Below are positions 1 through 9,685 of a stretch of 64,000 nucleotides of DNA, piece by piece. Each line of letters opens with the position of its first letter. Positions within the stretch are counted from its first letter, which is position 1. The notes beneath the pieces were generated by a model that was given only the letters and a program-made list of their open reading frames with translations, was not told where the DNA came from and searched no databases. The position numbers and the translations under genes were made by a program. The stretch is taken from positions 62,001-126,000 of the forward strand of contig CAWFJZ010000029.1 in NCBI GenBank assembly GCA_963816315.1. The letters are read 5' to 3'. Source of the stretch: CADEEN01 sp963816315. GTDB lineage: Bacteria; Pseudomonadota; Gammaproteobacteria; Burkholderiales; Burkholderiaceae_C.

Positions 1-1
1 T

Positions 2-535
2 TTTCAGTGGCGCCTGTTCTGGCCCTTCGTCGTGCTGGCGGTGCCGGCGGCGTTCATCGGCGGCGCGATCGTGCTGCCGGTCAAGGTCTTCAACATGCTG
101 CTCGGCGTGGTGCTGCTGATCTCGGCATTCCACTTCGCGCGCTCGGCCGGCAGCAGCGCTGACGAGCCCACCACGCCGCCGCCGCTGGCCGCCGCGCTGC
201 TCGCCGGCGCCGCGATCGGGTTGCTCGCGGGCCTCACCGGCACCGGCGGCGCGATCTTCCTGACGCCGCTGCTGTTGTTGATGGGCTGGGCCCGGGCCAA
301 ACAGGCGGCTGCGGTGTCGGCGCCGTTCGTGCTGGTCAATTCCGCGTCGGGCATGCTCGGCACGTTGTCCACCGCGACGCCGTGGCCGGCTTTCATCCCC
401 TGGCTGCTGTTGGCGGCCGGCGTCGGCGGTGCGCTCGGGTCGCGCCTGGGCAGCCGGCGCTTCGCGGCGCCGATGATCAAGCGCTTCCTGGCGGCGGTGC
501 TCGTGGTCGCCGGGACGAAGCTGCTGCTGACGTAG
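2..535 (+). CDS. TauE/SafE-family membrane permease, 5' truncated
   Basis: The reading frame is already open at the window edge, so the N-terminus is missing and about 177 codons are visible. The protein is almost wholly hydrophobic, with several membrane segments. It contains the glycine-rich stretch GLLAGLTGTGGAIFLTPLLL, typical of the second half of sulfite/sulfonate exporter (TauE/SafE, DUF81) proteins, which are inner-membrane permeases for sulfur compounds or unknown anions. The end IKRFLAAVLVVAGTKLLL matches the usual C-terminus of the family. The transported substrate cannot be inferred. The next gene is convergent and begins 12 bases after this stop. Confidence 0.75.
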   Translation, partial: FQWRLFWPFVVLAVPAAFIGGAIVLPVKVFNMLLGVVLLISAFHFARSAGSSADEPTTPPPLAAALLAGAAIGLLAGLTGTGGAIFLTPLLLLMGWARAKQAAAVSAPFVLVNSASGMLGTLSTATPWPAFIPWLLLAAGVGGALGSRLGSRRFAAPMIKRFLAAVLVVAGTKLLLT

Positions 536-547
536 TCGCGGCCGAAG

Positions 548-2485
548 CTACTTCACGCCCAGCGCCGCCTCTTCGTCTACCTCTTCACCCAGGAAGCCGC
601 CGCTCTGGTGTTCCCACAGCCGCGCGTAGATGCCGCCGGCGTTGAGCAGCTCGCGGTGCGAGCCTTGCTCGACGATGCGGCCCTTGTCCATCACGATCAG
701 CCGGTCCATCGCGGCGATGGTCGATAGGCGGTGCGCAATGGCGACGACGGTCTTGCCCTGCATCAGCTTGTACAGGCTCTGCTGGATCGCGGCTTCGACC
801 TCGCTGTCGAGCGCGCTCGTCGCTTCGTCGAGCAGCAGGATCGGCGCGTCCTTCAACATCACGCGCGCAATCGCGACGCGCTGGCGCTGGCCGCCGGAGA
901 GCTTGACGCCGCGCTCGCCGACATGGGCGTCGTAGCCTTTGCGGCCTTTCGGGTCGATCAGCGTGGCGATGAAGTCGCTGGCCTCGGCCTTGTTCGCCGC
1001 CGCCAGCATCTGCTCTTCAGTGGCGTCGGGCCGGCCATAGACGATGTTGTCGCGCACCGAGCGGTGCAAGAGCGAGGTGTCCTGCGTCACCATGCCGATG
1101 CCGGCGCGCAGGCTGTCTTGCGTGACGTGCGCGATGTCCTGGCCGTCGATCAGGATGCGCCCGCTCTGGATGTCGTAGAAGCGCAGCAGCAGGTTGACGA
1201 CGGTGCTCTTGCCCGCGCCCGAGCGGCCGACGAGGCCGATCTTTTCGCCGGGCCGGATCGTCAGCGACAAGTCTTCGATCACCTTCTTGCTTTGGCCCGT
1301 CTTGAAAAAATCAGCGCTGCCGTAGTGAAAGCCGACGGACTCGAAGCGCACCTCGCCGCGGCTGACTTCGAGCGGCTTGGCATCGGCGCGATCGACCACG
1401 CTGTGGTGCTTGACCAGGATGCCCATGCCGTCGGCCACCGTGCCGACATGCTCGAACAGCGACGACAGCTCCCACATGATCCAGTGCGAGATGCCGTTCA
1501 GGCGCAGCGCCATCGCGCCGGCCGCGGCCACCGCGCCGACGCCGACCATGCCTTGGGACCACAGCCACAGCGACAGCGCCGTGGTCGAAGCCAGCAGCAG
1601 CACCGACAGCAACTGGTTGATCTGATCGACCATCGTCACCAGACGAAACTGCTGGTAGGCGGTGTCCATGAAGTCGCCCATCGCCGCGCGCGCGTAGGCC
1701 GCTTCGCGGTGCGCATGCGAGAACAGCTTGACGGTGGCGATGTTGGTGTAGGTGTCGGTGATGCGGCCGCTCATCAGCGAGCGCGCATCGGCCTGCGCCT
1801 GCGAGACCTTGGCCAGCCGCGGCACGAAATGTCGCAGCGAGATCAGGTACAGGCCGAGCCAGCACAGGAAGGGCGCCAGCAGCCAGGCGTCGAAGCCGGC
1901 GAGCACGCCGATCAGCGTGGCGAAATAGACCAGCACGTAGATCAGGATGTCGGCGCCGATCATCCACACGTCGCGCACGGCCAGGGCGGTCTGCATCAGC
2001 TTGGTCGAGATGCGGCCGGCGAACTCGTCCTGATAGAAGCTCATGCTCTGGCCGAGCAGCAGGCGATGGAACTGCCAGCGCAGCCGCATCGGGAAATTGC
2101 TGGCCATGGTGTTGAAGCGCAGCAGCGCCCACAGCAGCGTCAGCACCATGCTGGCCGCGAGCGCGATGCCGAGCCACATCAGCGTGTTGCCGTGCACCTG
2201 CCACAACTGCGCCGGTTGCACGGCGGCGAGCCAATCGACGATGCGGCCGAGAAAGGCGAACAGCAGCGCCTCGAAGGCGCCGATGCTCGCCGCCATCAGC
2301 GTCATCAACAGCAAGTGCGGCCGCAGGCCCTTCGTGCTGGCCCAGAGAAACGGCAGCAGTTTCTCCGGCCAGGGCTTGACGGCGTCGTTCGGGTACGCAG
2401 GGACGAGGCGTTCGAAGAAGGCGAACAAATCAGTTTCAACGGCTTGGGAATGAAGGGGCGCAAGGTTAACGCACACAGCATTCAT
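548..2485 (-). CDS. ABC exporter, fused permease and ATPase
   Basis: A 645-residue half-transporter: a six-helix exporter membrane domain (about residues 50-350) followed by an ATPase domain. Walker A is GRSGAGKST near residue 415, the signature LSGGQRQR near 528, Walker B ILLLDEATSALD near 547 and the H-loop AHRLST near 580, so the ATPase looks active. It resembles MsbA/multidrug-type exporters that work as homodimers in the inner membrane; substrate unknown. The N-terminal 15-18 residues before the conserved FAFFERLVPAYP segment may not be translated, but no ATG or GTG lies closer to that segment (a TTG does), so the ATG at 2485 is kept. It is divergent from the SPFH gene. Confidence 0.9.
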   Translation of the reverse strand: MNAVCVNLAPLHSQAVETDLFAFFERLVPAYPNDAVKPWPEKLLPFLWASTKGLRPHLLLMTLMAASIGAFEALLFAFLGRIVDWLAAVQPAQLWQVHGNTLMWLGIALAASMVLTLLWALLRFNTMASNFPMRLRWQFHRLLLGQSMSFYQDEFAGRISTKLMQTALAVRDVWMIGADILIYVLVYFATLIGVLAGFDAWLLAPFLCWLGLYLISLRHFVPRLAKVSQAQADARSLMSGRITDTYTNIATVKLFSHAHREAAYARAAMGDFMDTAYQQFRLVTMVDQINQLLSVLLLASTTALSLWLWSQGMVGVGAVAAAGAMALRLNGISHWIMWELSSLFEHVGTVADGMGILVKHHSVVDRADAKPLEVSRGEVRFESVGFHYGSADFFKTGQSKKVIEDLSLTIRPGEKIGLVGRSGAGKSTVVNLLLRFYDIQSGRILIDGQDIAHVTQDSLRAGIGMVTQDTSLLHRSVRDNIVYGRPDATEEQMLAAANKAEASDFIATLIDPKGRKGYDAHVGERGVKLSGGQRQRVAIARVMLKDAPILLLDEATSALDSEVEAAIQQSLYKLMQGKTVVAIAHRLSTIAAMDRLIVMDKGRIVEQGSHRELLNAGGIYARLWEHQSGGFLGEEVDEEAALGVK

Positions 2486-2553
2486 ACGGGCTTCTCACAG
2501 CGCTCGGAAGATGCCCGCCGCGTCCTTCAACAACCCTTCGAGGAGAGTTCGAA

Positions 2554-3774
2554 ATGAATCCCCGCCTGACCGAGCTGGCCCGGTCGTTGCGCAGCGCGCT
2601 CGGCGCGCGTCTTTCGGGCGTGCAGGCGCCGCCTGCGCGCCGCGTGGTGGCGCTGGGCCTGCTCGCCGCTGTCGTGGTCGGCGCGTGGGCCGTGGCGACG
2701 AAGCCGCCGCTGGTGACCGTCGAGCCCGGTGCGGTGGCCGTGCGCACCAACCAGTGGAGCGGCGGCGTCGATCAGTTCGGCGACGGCTCGGTGCTCGTGC
2801 TGCCGGGCCTGCACCATGTGCGCATGCTGTCGCTGCGCGACCAGTCGTTCAAGCCGCAGCAGGGCCGCAAGGCCACCGGCGAGGCGCCGTTCCAGTCGGT
2901 CGAGGGCTTGTCGCTCGGCGTCGATCTGGCGGTGCGCTATGCGATCGACCCCGAGCGCGTGGCGCAGGTGGCGCGCACGCTGCCGCCGGACATCGGCCGC
3001 GATGTCGTCGAGCCGACGGTGCAGGGCGTGGTCTATCGCATCTTCAGCGGCTACACGGTGCGCGAGATTTTTTCTTCGAAGCGCGCCGAGATCCAGCAGG
3101 CGATCGAGGCCGAGTTGAAAACGCAACTCGGCGTCGAAGGACTCATCGTCAAGGGCGTGCAGTTCGGCCAGGTCGATCTGCCGGCCGAGTACCGCGCCGG
3201 GCTCGACCGTCTGCTCGCCGAAGAGCTCGAGAACGACAAGATGCGCTACACGCTCGAGCTGAAGGAGCAGCGCGTCAAACAGAGCGAGTTGGAAGCGCAG
3301 GCCGACAAGGTGCGGCGCGAAACTGCGGCCGCGGCGGCGGCCTCGGAGCAGGTGATCGCGGCCAAGGCGCAGGAGGAAGCGATGCGCCATGTGCTGCCGT
3401 TCAAGCAAAAGCAGATCGAGCAGCGCAAGTTGGAAGCGCAGGCCGACAAGCTGGCGCGCATCAAGCAGGCCGAAGGCTCGTCGCAGGCGCGGCAGATCGA
3501 AGCCACGGGCGAAGCCGCGTCGCGGCAGAAACTCGCCGATGCCGAGGCCTATCGGCTGGAGCGCGTCGGCAAGGCCAACAGCGAGCAGATGGCGCGCGAG
3601 GGTGCGTTGATCTCGAAGCACCCGCTGCTGATCCAGAAGACGGTGGCCGACAAACTCTCCGACAAGGTGCAGGTGATCATCGCGCCGCCGGGCACCGATG
3701 GGCGCTTCATCGCTGCCAATTTGCTCGGTGGCGGCGCGGCGCCTGCGGCCAAAACCGAGGAGGGCGCGCCATGA
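2554..3774 (+). CDS. SPFH/band 7 domain membrane protein
   Basis: 406 residues. One membrane anchor lies near residues 30-50, then a band 7 (SPFH/prohibitin) domain, then a long Lys/Glu/Ala/Gln-rich coiled coil (about 210-340) typical of stomatin/flotillin-like scaffolds. Such proteins form large oligomeric rings at membrane microdomains and often influence membrane proteases or transporters. The ATG at 2554 is preceded by GAGGAGAG. The stop overlaps the start of the next gene in an ATGA, so the two are probably translationally coupled and work together. The exact client is unknown. Confidence 0.85.
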   Translation: MNPRLTELARSLRSALGARLSGVQAPPARRVVALGLLAAVVVGAWAVATKPPLVTVEPGAVAVRTNQWSGGVDQFGDGSVLVLPGLHHVRMLSLRDQSFKPQQGRKATGEAPFQSVEGLSLGVDLAVRYAIDPERVAQVARTLPPDIGRDVVEPTVQGVVYRIFSGYTVREIFSSKRAEIQQAIEAELKTQLGVEGLIVKGVQFGQVDLPAEYRAGLDRLLAEELENDKMRYTLELKEQRVKQSELEAQADKVRRETAAAAAASEQVIAAKAQEEAMRHVLPFKQKQIEQRKLEAQADKLARIKQAEGSSQARQIEATGEAASRQKLADAEAYRLERVGKANSEQMAREGALISKHPLLIQKTVADKLSDKVQVIIAPPGTDGRFIAANLLGGGAAPAAKTEEGAP

Positions 3775-5183
3775 TCGGCTTGCTTGCCGCCACGGCGCTG
3801 GCCATCGTCACGCAGGACAACGCCGCGCTGCGCGCCGCGCCGAGCGGCGGCGCGGCGCAACACGCGCAGCTCGCTGCCGGTGATCTGCTCGAAGTGCGCG
3901 GCGAGCGCCTGGACTTCCTGCAGGTTTATGACCACCGCCGCGAGCGCGCGGGTTATGTGCGCGCGGCGCAGGTGCGTGCGGTGAGCGCGAGCGAGGCCGA
4001 CGCGCCGCAGTTGATTGCCGTGGTGCGCTTCCTGCGCGACACGCCGGGAGCAGAGGCCTTGGGCATTGCGTATGTGGCGGCGTACCTGAAGGCCGCACCG
4101 GCGCGGGCGATCGATGCCGAGCCTTTCGATGCGCTGGGTGTGATGGCCGAGCGGCTGGCACGGCGCGCGTCGGTGCCCGGTGCGCCGAAGGCGGCGACGG
4201 CGGCGATGGAGACCGTGGCGCATTACGGCGTGAAGTTCACGAGCCTGGCCGCGCGCGACGGCGCGCTGACGCTGTGCTACGACGGCGACGCGTTCAAGCA
4301 GGTGCTCGCGCAAGCGGGAGCGAGCGCCGAACAACAGGCCCGCGCGGCCTTGGCATTGACGCGCGCCGACTGCATCGATCCGGCGCTGCCGGCGCACGAG
4401 CGCGTCGCGTTCAACGCGTGGCGCGCGCAGACGCTCGATCGCATCGACGTCGCGCAGGTCGGTGCGCCGGCGAAGCAGCGTGTGCATGCACGCCGCGCGG
4501 CCGTGTGGGCGAGCGTGGCCTTCGATCGTTCGCGCGCCGGTCAAGCGGCGCAGGCCGCGGCTCAGCGCGCGCTCGACGAACTGGCTGCGGTCGATCGCCG
4601 CGAACTCGCCGACGACGACCGCGCGGCCTACGACGATGCGGCCGTGCGCGCCGGCGCAACGCGCTGGGCGGCACAGACCTCAGCGGCGCCGGCCGCAAAG
4701 CTGTCGGTGACGACGCATGCCGGCGGCGAGCCAGGCCAGACCTGCGTTGCACTGCATGACGCCAAACAAACGGCAGCACTCGCGCGACGCTGCACCTATG
4801 GCACGGTCTGGACCGCATCGGTACGTGTCGCCGCCGATGCGAAGACGGCGGTGCTCGCCGTGCAGCCACTCGACGCCTGGACCGAGCTCTGGGTCTTTCG
4901 CCTGCAACGCAACGGGCGCTGGACGATCGACGCCTTGCCGCCGGCCGCGGCGAGCGACACCGGCATCGGCTATGTCGAGTTCGCCGGCTTCGTGCCCGGC
5001 CAGGCCAAGCTGCTGGTGGCGCGCGAGTCGCGCGTCGGCGGTCAATGGCAGCGCCGCTTCGAGGTGCTGCGCCTCGACGGCAGCTACGCCGCCGAGCGCT
5101 GGGCCAGCACGCCCGAGAAAGTGGCGGCCTTCAACCGCTGGCCCGATGCGGCCTGGAAGCAGGGCAGCATCATCCTGCGTTGA
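3771..5183 (+). CDS. exported SH3-like domain protein, function unknown
   Basis: 470 residues starting at the ATG that overlaps the SPFH stop. A short hydrophobic N-terminus (MIGLLAATALAIV) is followed by a bacterial SH3-like module at about residues 15-70, with a DNAALRAAPSGG start and an RAGYVRAAQVRAV end. The remaining 400 residues are alanine- and charge-rich with no domain I recognise. The last third has a DAWTELWVFRL...GRWTIDALPP pattern that may be a beta domain. SH3-like modules in exported proteins often bind cell-wall or protein ligands. Coupling to the SPFH gene suggests an envelope role (inference). An intrinsic terminator follows. Confidence 0.7.
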   Translation: MIGLLAATALAIVTQDNAALRAAPSGGAAQHAQLAAGDLLEVRGERLDFLQVYDHRRERAGYVRAAQVRAVSASEADAPQLIAVVRFLRDTPGAEALGIAYVAAYLKAAPARAIDAEPFDALGVMAERLARRASVPGAPKAATAAMETVAHYGVKFTSLAARDGALTLCYDGDAFKQVLAQAGASAEQQARAALALTRADCIDPALPAHERVAFNAWRAQTLDRIDVAQVGAPAKQRVHARRAAVWASVAFDRSRAGQAAQAAAQRALDELAAVDRRELADDDRAAYDDAAVRAGATRWAAQTSAAPAAKLSVTTHAGGEPGQTCVALHDAKQTAALARRCTYGTVWTASVRVAADAKTAVLAVQPLDAWTELWVFRLQRNGRWTIDALPPAAASDTGIGYVEFAGFVPGQAKLLVARESRVGGQWQRRFEVLRLDGSYAAERWASTPEKVAAFNRWPDAAWKQGSIILR

Positions 5184-5320
5184 GCCAACTACCACACGAA
5201 TCGAAGGCGCTTCAGTCATCCGAACGTCATGTTCCGCCGGCACAATGCATTTACTTCTGGCGAGCAATCGACCGCACTATTGGGCGGAACAGCGGAACCC
5301 GTCACCGCCGCCGAAGTGCC

Positions 5321-5352
5321 AAGGCCACTTTCGTCAGTGGCCTTTTCTATTT
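5321..5352 (+). terminator. intrinsic terminator
   Basis: A perfect 9-bp stem (AAGGCCACT / AGTGGCCTT) with a 6-base loop is followed by a T-rich stretch in the plus direction. It sits after the SPFH/SH3-like pair and directly before the convergent TonB receptor end. In the minus direction there is no T-tract, so it should mainly stop plus-strand transcription. Confidence 0.75.
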
Positions 5353-7579
5353 CTACAGCTTGATTTCGAGGCGCAACTGCGTGTTGACGAACGAGCGCGT
5401 CGTCGTGCGGTTGGTTTCGGTCAGCGCAGCGCTATCGACGATCGTCGTGCTCGTGGTGTCCGGCGCCAGGGTGTTCGACAGCGACAGCCGCAACTTCAGC
5501 TCTGGGCTGAAAGTCCACAGCGCATAGGCATCGAGCACGTTTTTCTCCGACTGCACGATCGCACGGTCGGTTTCGAGCCGCGTGCGGTAGCCCGGCGTGT
5601 GATTGAGGTTGCCGCCGACAGCGAACGGCGTGCCGCGAAAGCGATGATCGACACCGAAGTTCAGCGTGCCGCCGGGCTGCTCGGCCAGGCGGTTGTCGTG
5701 GGCCGGGCACGGCATCGACGCGCGAGCGAAAGACGGACGCGTTGGCACGGACCTCGGTGCGAGGACCGTCGTCGATCATTTGATCCAGGCGGAACTTGGC
5801 TTCGAGCTCGATGCCTTGTGTCGTCGCCTTGCCGATGTTCTGCGGCCGCGAAACGAAGCGCGGCTGGCCGGGCGACCAGCTCACGTCTTCTTGCGCCACC
5901 ACGGTGCGGATCAGGTCGTCGATGCGGCGGTGGAAAAAGTTCGCCGAGAGCACGCCGCCTTCGGCCAGGTAGCGCTCGAACGCGAGGTCGATGCCGATCG
6001 CGACCTCGGGTTTCAGGCGCGGGTTGCCGGCCGTGTCGGCGCTGAGCTCGCTGTTCGGCCCCGGCGCGGGGTCGGTGCGGTTCAGCGACGGCCGGCCGAT
6101 GAGTTGGTTCAGATCGGGCGAGCGGTAGCTGCGCGTCAGGCTGGCGCGGATCTGGTCGCGCGATTTTTCGTCGGGCTTCCACACCGCATGCAGCAGCGGC
6201 GTGACGACGCGGCTCTGGTTGACATCGACGCGCTGATTCTCGCCTTCGCCCTGCGTCGTGATGCCTTCGACGCGCAAGCCGAAGTGCGCCGCCCAGTTCG
6301 GGTTGATCGCCCACTCGTCCTGCGCGTAGGCCGCGTAGCGGCGCAGCGAGGCTTCGAGGTTGCTGCCGAACTCGCTGAGCAGCGGCGCGCCGTCTTGCAG
6401 CGTGCTGCGCGCCTGCACGCGCCGGTTGCGCTCGAACTCGAGGCCGGCGACGCCGTTGTGGCCGTCGCCCAAGAGCATCAGTGCCTTCAGGCCCAGCGAC
6501 GCGTTGCGGTCGCGCGTGTCGCTGTCGTCCAGGGTCGTGCGCAGCAGCGCGCCGCTGTTGTCTTGTTCGCGGCGTGTCTGATCGTTGCGCGAACGCAGGT
6601 GGGTCAGGCCGGCGCGCCATTCGAGGCGCGGGCCGTCGAACGGGCGGTGGTTGAAGTTCGTGTTCAGGCGCGCCAGTGAGAAGCGGCTGTCGGTGTTGGT
6701 GTCGCTGGCCGCGTACGCGGCGGGCGGGCTGCCGATCGGTTGATCGAGTGTGCTGAAAGCGCGGTTGCTGCTGCTGCTGTGCACCAGCAGCGGCGTCAAC
6801 AGCAGGCTCGCGCCTTGCTCGTTGCGCCACTGCAGGCGCGCGTTGAAGCTGCCGCCCTGGCGCGTGCCCTGGCTTTGCGTCGTGCTGTCGCGTACGAGCA
6901 GCGGCTCGCCGCCATCCGCCGGCGTGTCTTCGCGGTGCGAGCGGCTGAGGTTGACCTGCCGGTTGCGGAACAGCGACAGCGAGCTGTTGACGATCCAGTC
7001 GCCGACCGTGTCGTTGCGCGTCCAGCCCAGGCTGGGCGAGACGGTGCCGTGTTCGAACTGCAGGCCGAGGTTGACGTCGTTGACTCGCCTGCGAAAGCCC
7101 TCGCGCAGCACGATGTTGATCGTGCCGGCGATCGCACGCGCGCCGGTCTCGGCGGTCGGCGCGCGCAGGATTTCGATGCGCTCGATCTGCTCCGGCGGGA
7201 TCGACTCGAGCGAGAAGCCGGGCCCGATGCGCTCGCCGTCGATCAGGATCTGCGTGAATCCTCCCCCCATGCCGCGCAGCCGCGGCGCGCCGCCGCGGCC
7301 CGGTGCGCCGGGGATCGTCACGCCCGGCAGGCGCTTCAAGACTTCGAGCGTGTTGCTGTCGCCGAAGCGCTCGATCTCGTCGCGGCCGATGACGATTTTC
7401 GCCGCCGTCGATTGGCGGCGCTGCTCGGCGTCACTCGCGCGGCCGCCGGTGATCTCGATGCGCTGCGCGTTCGGCGGCGCGGGTGGCGGCGGCGCCGGTT
7501 CGGCAGGTTGCGCACGCGCCACGGCGGCCGCCGTGGACAACATCCAGAACATCCACAGCCGCCAACGCAATGCACTCAT
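5353..7579 (-). CDS. TonB-dependent outer-membrane receptor (one frame break)
   Basis: About 740 residues across two frames. A signal peptide (MSALRWRLWMFWMLSTAAAVARA) is followed by a plug domain with the typical IVIGRDEIERFGDSNTLEVLKRLPGV segment split over about residues 60-95, then a large beta-barrel ending in an aromatic/charged strand (QLRLEIKL). The frame breaks near 5698-5705: upstream reads RVDAVPGP in one frame, and HDNRLAEQPGG continues in the other. Span length is 3n+1, consistent with one inserted base. Such receptors import siderophores, cobalamin or carbohydrates; nothing shows which. It is divergent from the pseudouridine synthase gene. Confidence 0.85.
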
Positions 7580-7638
7580 CGGCGGGCATTGTCGGCGACC
7601 GCCGTCAAGCGCAGGTGAAGCGCATCGACAATCTGCCC

Positions 7639-8253
7639 ATGGAGTGGCTCTACATGGACGACATGCTGCTGGCCGCCGACAAGCCTGCCGGCATGCTGTC
7701 GGTGCCGGGCCGCGGCGAGGCCCACCGCGATTGCGTGGCGGCGCGTGTGCAAGCCGAGGTGGCCGACGCGCTCGTCGTGCACCGGCTCGACCAGGCCACG
7801 TCGGGCGTCATGCTCTTCGGCCGCGGTGCGGCGGTGCAGCGCGCGTTGTCGATGGCGTTTGCCGAGCGCCGCGTGGCCAAGCGCTATGAAGCGATCGTGC
7901 ACGGCCTCGTCGGCGACGACGAAGGCGAAATCGATCTGCCGCTGCTCACCGACTGGCCGAACCGGCCGCGGCAGAAGGTCGATCACGACAGAGGGAAGCC
8001 GTCGCTGACACGCTGGCGCGTGCTGTCGCGCGACGCGGCAGCGAAGACGACGCGCCTGCAACTCGAGCCGGTGACAGGACGCTCGCACCAGTTGCGTGTG
8101 CATCTCGCGGGGATCGGCCACGCGATCGTCGGTGACACGCTGTACGCGCACGCGGCCGTCGAGCCACGTTTGCTGCTGCACGCCTGCGAGCTGCGCTTGC
8201 CGCATCCGGGCGACGGGCGCACACTGGTGATCAGCAGTTCGTTGCCGTTCTGA
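7639..8253 (+). CDS. RluA-family pseudouridine synthase
   Basis: 204 residues from the ATG at 7639 (MEWLYMDD), chosen because homology to the family begins here; upstream codons in this frame look non-coding and lie in the divergent promoter region. The catalytic motif HRLDQATSG is near residue 50 and contains the active aspartate. The later GRSHQLRVHLAGIGHAIVGD segment is the conserved substrate-binding part of RluA-type enzymes. It should convert uridine to pseudouridine in rRNA and/or tRNA; small stand-alone forms without an S4 domain resemble RluA. Which position is modified cannot be told. Confidence 0.85.
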   Translation: MEWLYMDDMLLAADKPAGMLSVPGRGEAHRDCVAARVQAEVADALVVHRLDQATSGVMLFGRGAAVQRALSMAFAERRVAKRYEAIVHGLVGDDEGEIDLPLLTDWPNRPRQKVDHDRGKPSLTRWRVLSRDAAAKTTRLQLEPVTGRSHQLRVHLAGIGHAIVGDTLYAHAAVEPRLLLHACELRLPHPGDGRTLVISSSLPF

Positions 8254-8282
8254 CCGGAACCGGGCACGCTGCACCGGATCGG

Positions 8283-8921
8283 ATGACGATGAACACGATG
8301 CTCGACCGCCGCCGCAGCCTGCGCCTCGTCGCCGCTGCCGCCCTCATTGCCATGCCCGCGCTGCCGCTGCGTGCCACGACCCTCGCGCCTGCGCGCCGCC
8401 CGACGCCGGCGCAAACCGAAGGGCCGTTTTATCCGGACAAACTGCCCGCCGACAGCGACGCCGATCTTCTCGCCAACGGCAATTTGCGCTACGGCAAAGG
8501 CCAGCCGGCCTGGGTCGAAGGCACGCTGGTCGATGCCGACGGCAAGCCGATGAGTGGCGCGTCGATCGAGATCTGGCAGTGCGACCAGGACGGCCACTAC
8601 CACCACGCGCGCGACGGCGGCCAGGCCGACCCGGCGTTTCAGGGTTTCGGCCGCGTCGCCGTGGATGCTGAGGGCCGCTGGCGCTTTCGCACGCTGCGCC
8701 CTGTGGCCTACAGCGGCCGCGCGCCGCACATCCACGCCAAGATCAAGCTCGGTGGCCGCGAGTTGTTGACGACGCAGCTTTATGCGCAAGACGACCCGGC
8801 CAATGCGCGTGATGGTTTGTGGCGGCGTTTGTCGGCCGAAGACCGCGCGGCGATCACGTCGCCTTACGTCGCGGGCAGTGACGGCCTCGCCGCGCGCTAC
8901 GCGCTCGTCATCGCGGCCTGA
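8283..8921 (+). CDS. exported intradiol ring-cleavage dioxygenase-like protein
   Basis: 212 residues. The N-terminus DRRRSLRLVAAAALIAMPAL looks like a twin-arginine signal. The body has the intradiol dioxygenase fold markers TEGPFYPDKLPAD, IEIWQCDQDGHYHH (Tyr ligand near residue 104) and AYSGRAPHIHAKI (Tyr and two His ligands near 145-152), which together give the Tyr-Tyr-His-His non-heme ferric site of protocatechuate 3,4-dioxygenase-type enzymes. Exported single-subunit relatives are common and of unclear substrate; no aromatic-degradation genes lie nearby. The following SDR gene starts 9 bases downstream, so the two may be cotranscribed. Confidence 0.8.
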   Translation: MTMNTMLDRRRSLRLVAAAALIAMPALPLRATTLAPARRPTPAQTEGPFYPDKLPADSDADLLANGNLRYGKGQPAWVEGTLVDADGKPMSGASIEIWQCDQDGHYHHARDGGQADPAFQGFGRVAVDAEGRWRFRTLRPVAYSGRAPHIHAKIKLGGRELLTTQLYAQDDPANARDGLWRRLSAEDRAAITSPYVAGSDGLAARYALVIAA

Positions 8922-8930
8922 TCGCCCGCC

Positions 8931-9665
8931 GTGAGCGAACACCACCTCTACGTCATCACCGGCGCGTCGCGCGGCCTGGGCCGTGCGATGGCCGAACAAC
9001 TTGCCGCCGGCGGCGCCACCGTGCTCGGCTTGTCGCGCCTGGCGCCGACTGCCGCGTTCGAACAATGGCCTTGCGATCTGGCCGACCCGGTGCCGGTGGC
9101 GCAGCGCCTCGGCGCCTGGCTCGGTGGCTTCGACGCCAAGCACTTCGCCAGTGCGAGCCTCGTCAACAACGCGGCGATGCTGACCGAGCCCGCGCCGCTG
9201 GCAGACGTTGACCTCGCCGCGCTGTCGCAAGCCGCGCGCGTCGGCCTCGAAGCGCCGCTCGTGATCACCGCAGCCTTCCTGCGCGCCACACGCACGTGGA
9301 CGGGCCAACGGCGCGTGCTGCACATCTCCTCCGGCCTCGGCCGCCGCGGCATGGCGTCTTCAGGTCCGTACTGCGCCGTCAAGGCCGGCCTCGACAATCT
9401 GGCGCGCGCGCAGGCACTCGAAGAAGCGCTGCAAAGCAACGGCGCCAAGGTCTGCTCGCTGGCGCCGGGCATCATCGACACCGACATGCAGGTGCAACTG
9501 CGCGCCGCCGATGCGAAGGCGTTTCCCGATCGCGATGCGTTCGTGCAGTTCAAGAGCGGCGGCAAGCTCGACAGCCCAGCGGCGGCGGCGGCGAAGGTGA
9601 TTGCCTGCCTGCAGCGCGCGGATTTCGGCTCCAACCCGGTGGGCGACGTGCGCGATGCGGGTTAG
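8931..9665 (+). CDS. short-chain dehydrogenase/reductase
   Basis: 244 residues from a GTG start. The dinucleotide-binding motif TGASRGLG lies at the N-terminus, NNAAM near residue 82, a serine in HISSGLG, and the catalytic YCAVK (Tyr-x3-Lys) near residue 145. The order matches classical SDR enzymes using NAD(P)H. It resembles the sepiapterin/benzil-reductase-like branch in length and in its C-terminal region, but substrate specificity cannot be inferred. It closely follows the dioxygenase-like gene. Confidence 0.8.
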   Translation: MSEHHLYVITGASRGLGRAMAEQLAAGGATVLGLSRLAPTAAFEQWPCDLADPVPVAQRLGAWLGGFDAKHFASASLVNNAAMLTEPAPLADVDLAALSQAARVGLEAPLVITAAFLRATRTWTGQRRVLHISSGLGRRGMASSGPYCAVKAGLDNLARAQALEEALQSNGAKVCSLAPGIIDTDMQVQLRAADAKAFPDRDAFVQFKSGGKLDSPAAAAAKVIACLQRADFGSNPVGDVRDAG

Positions 9666-9685
9666 GTGCCGCCAGCCGCGTGCGA

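Noticed and set aside
731..2557. 608-residue open frame opposite the ABC exporter
   Set aside because: Composition is Arg/Ala/His/Gln-rich with no motifs, as expected for the antisense frame of a high-GC gene; the opposite strand has full ABC motifs.
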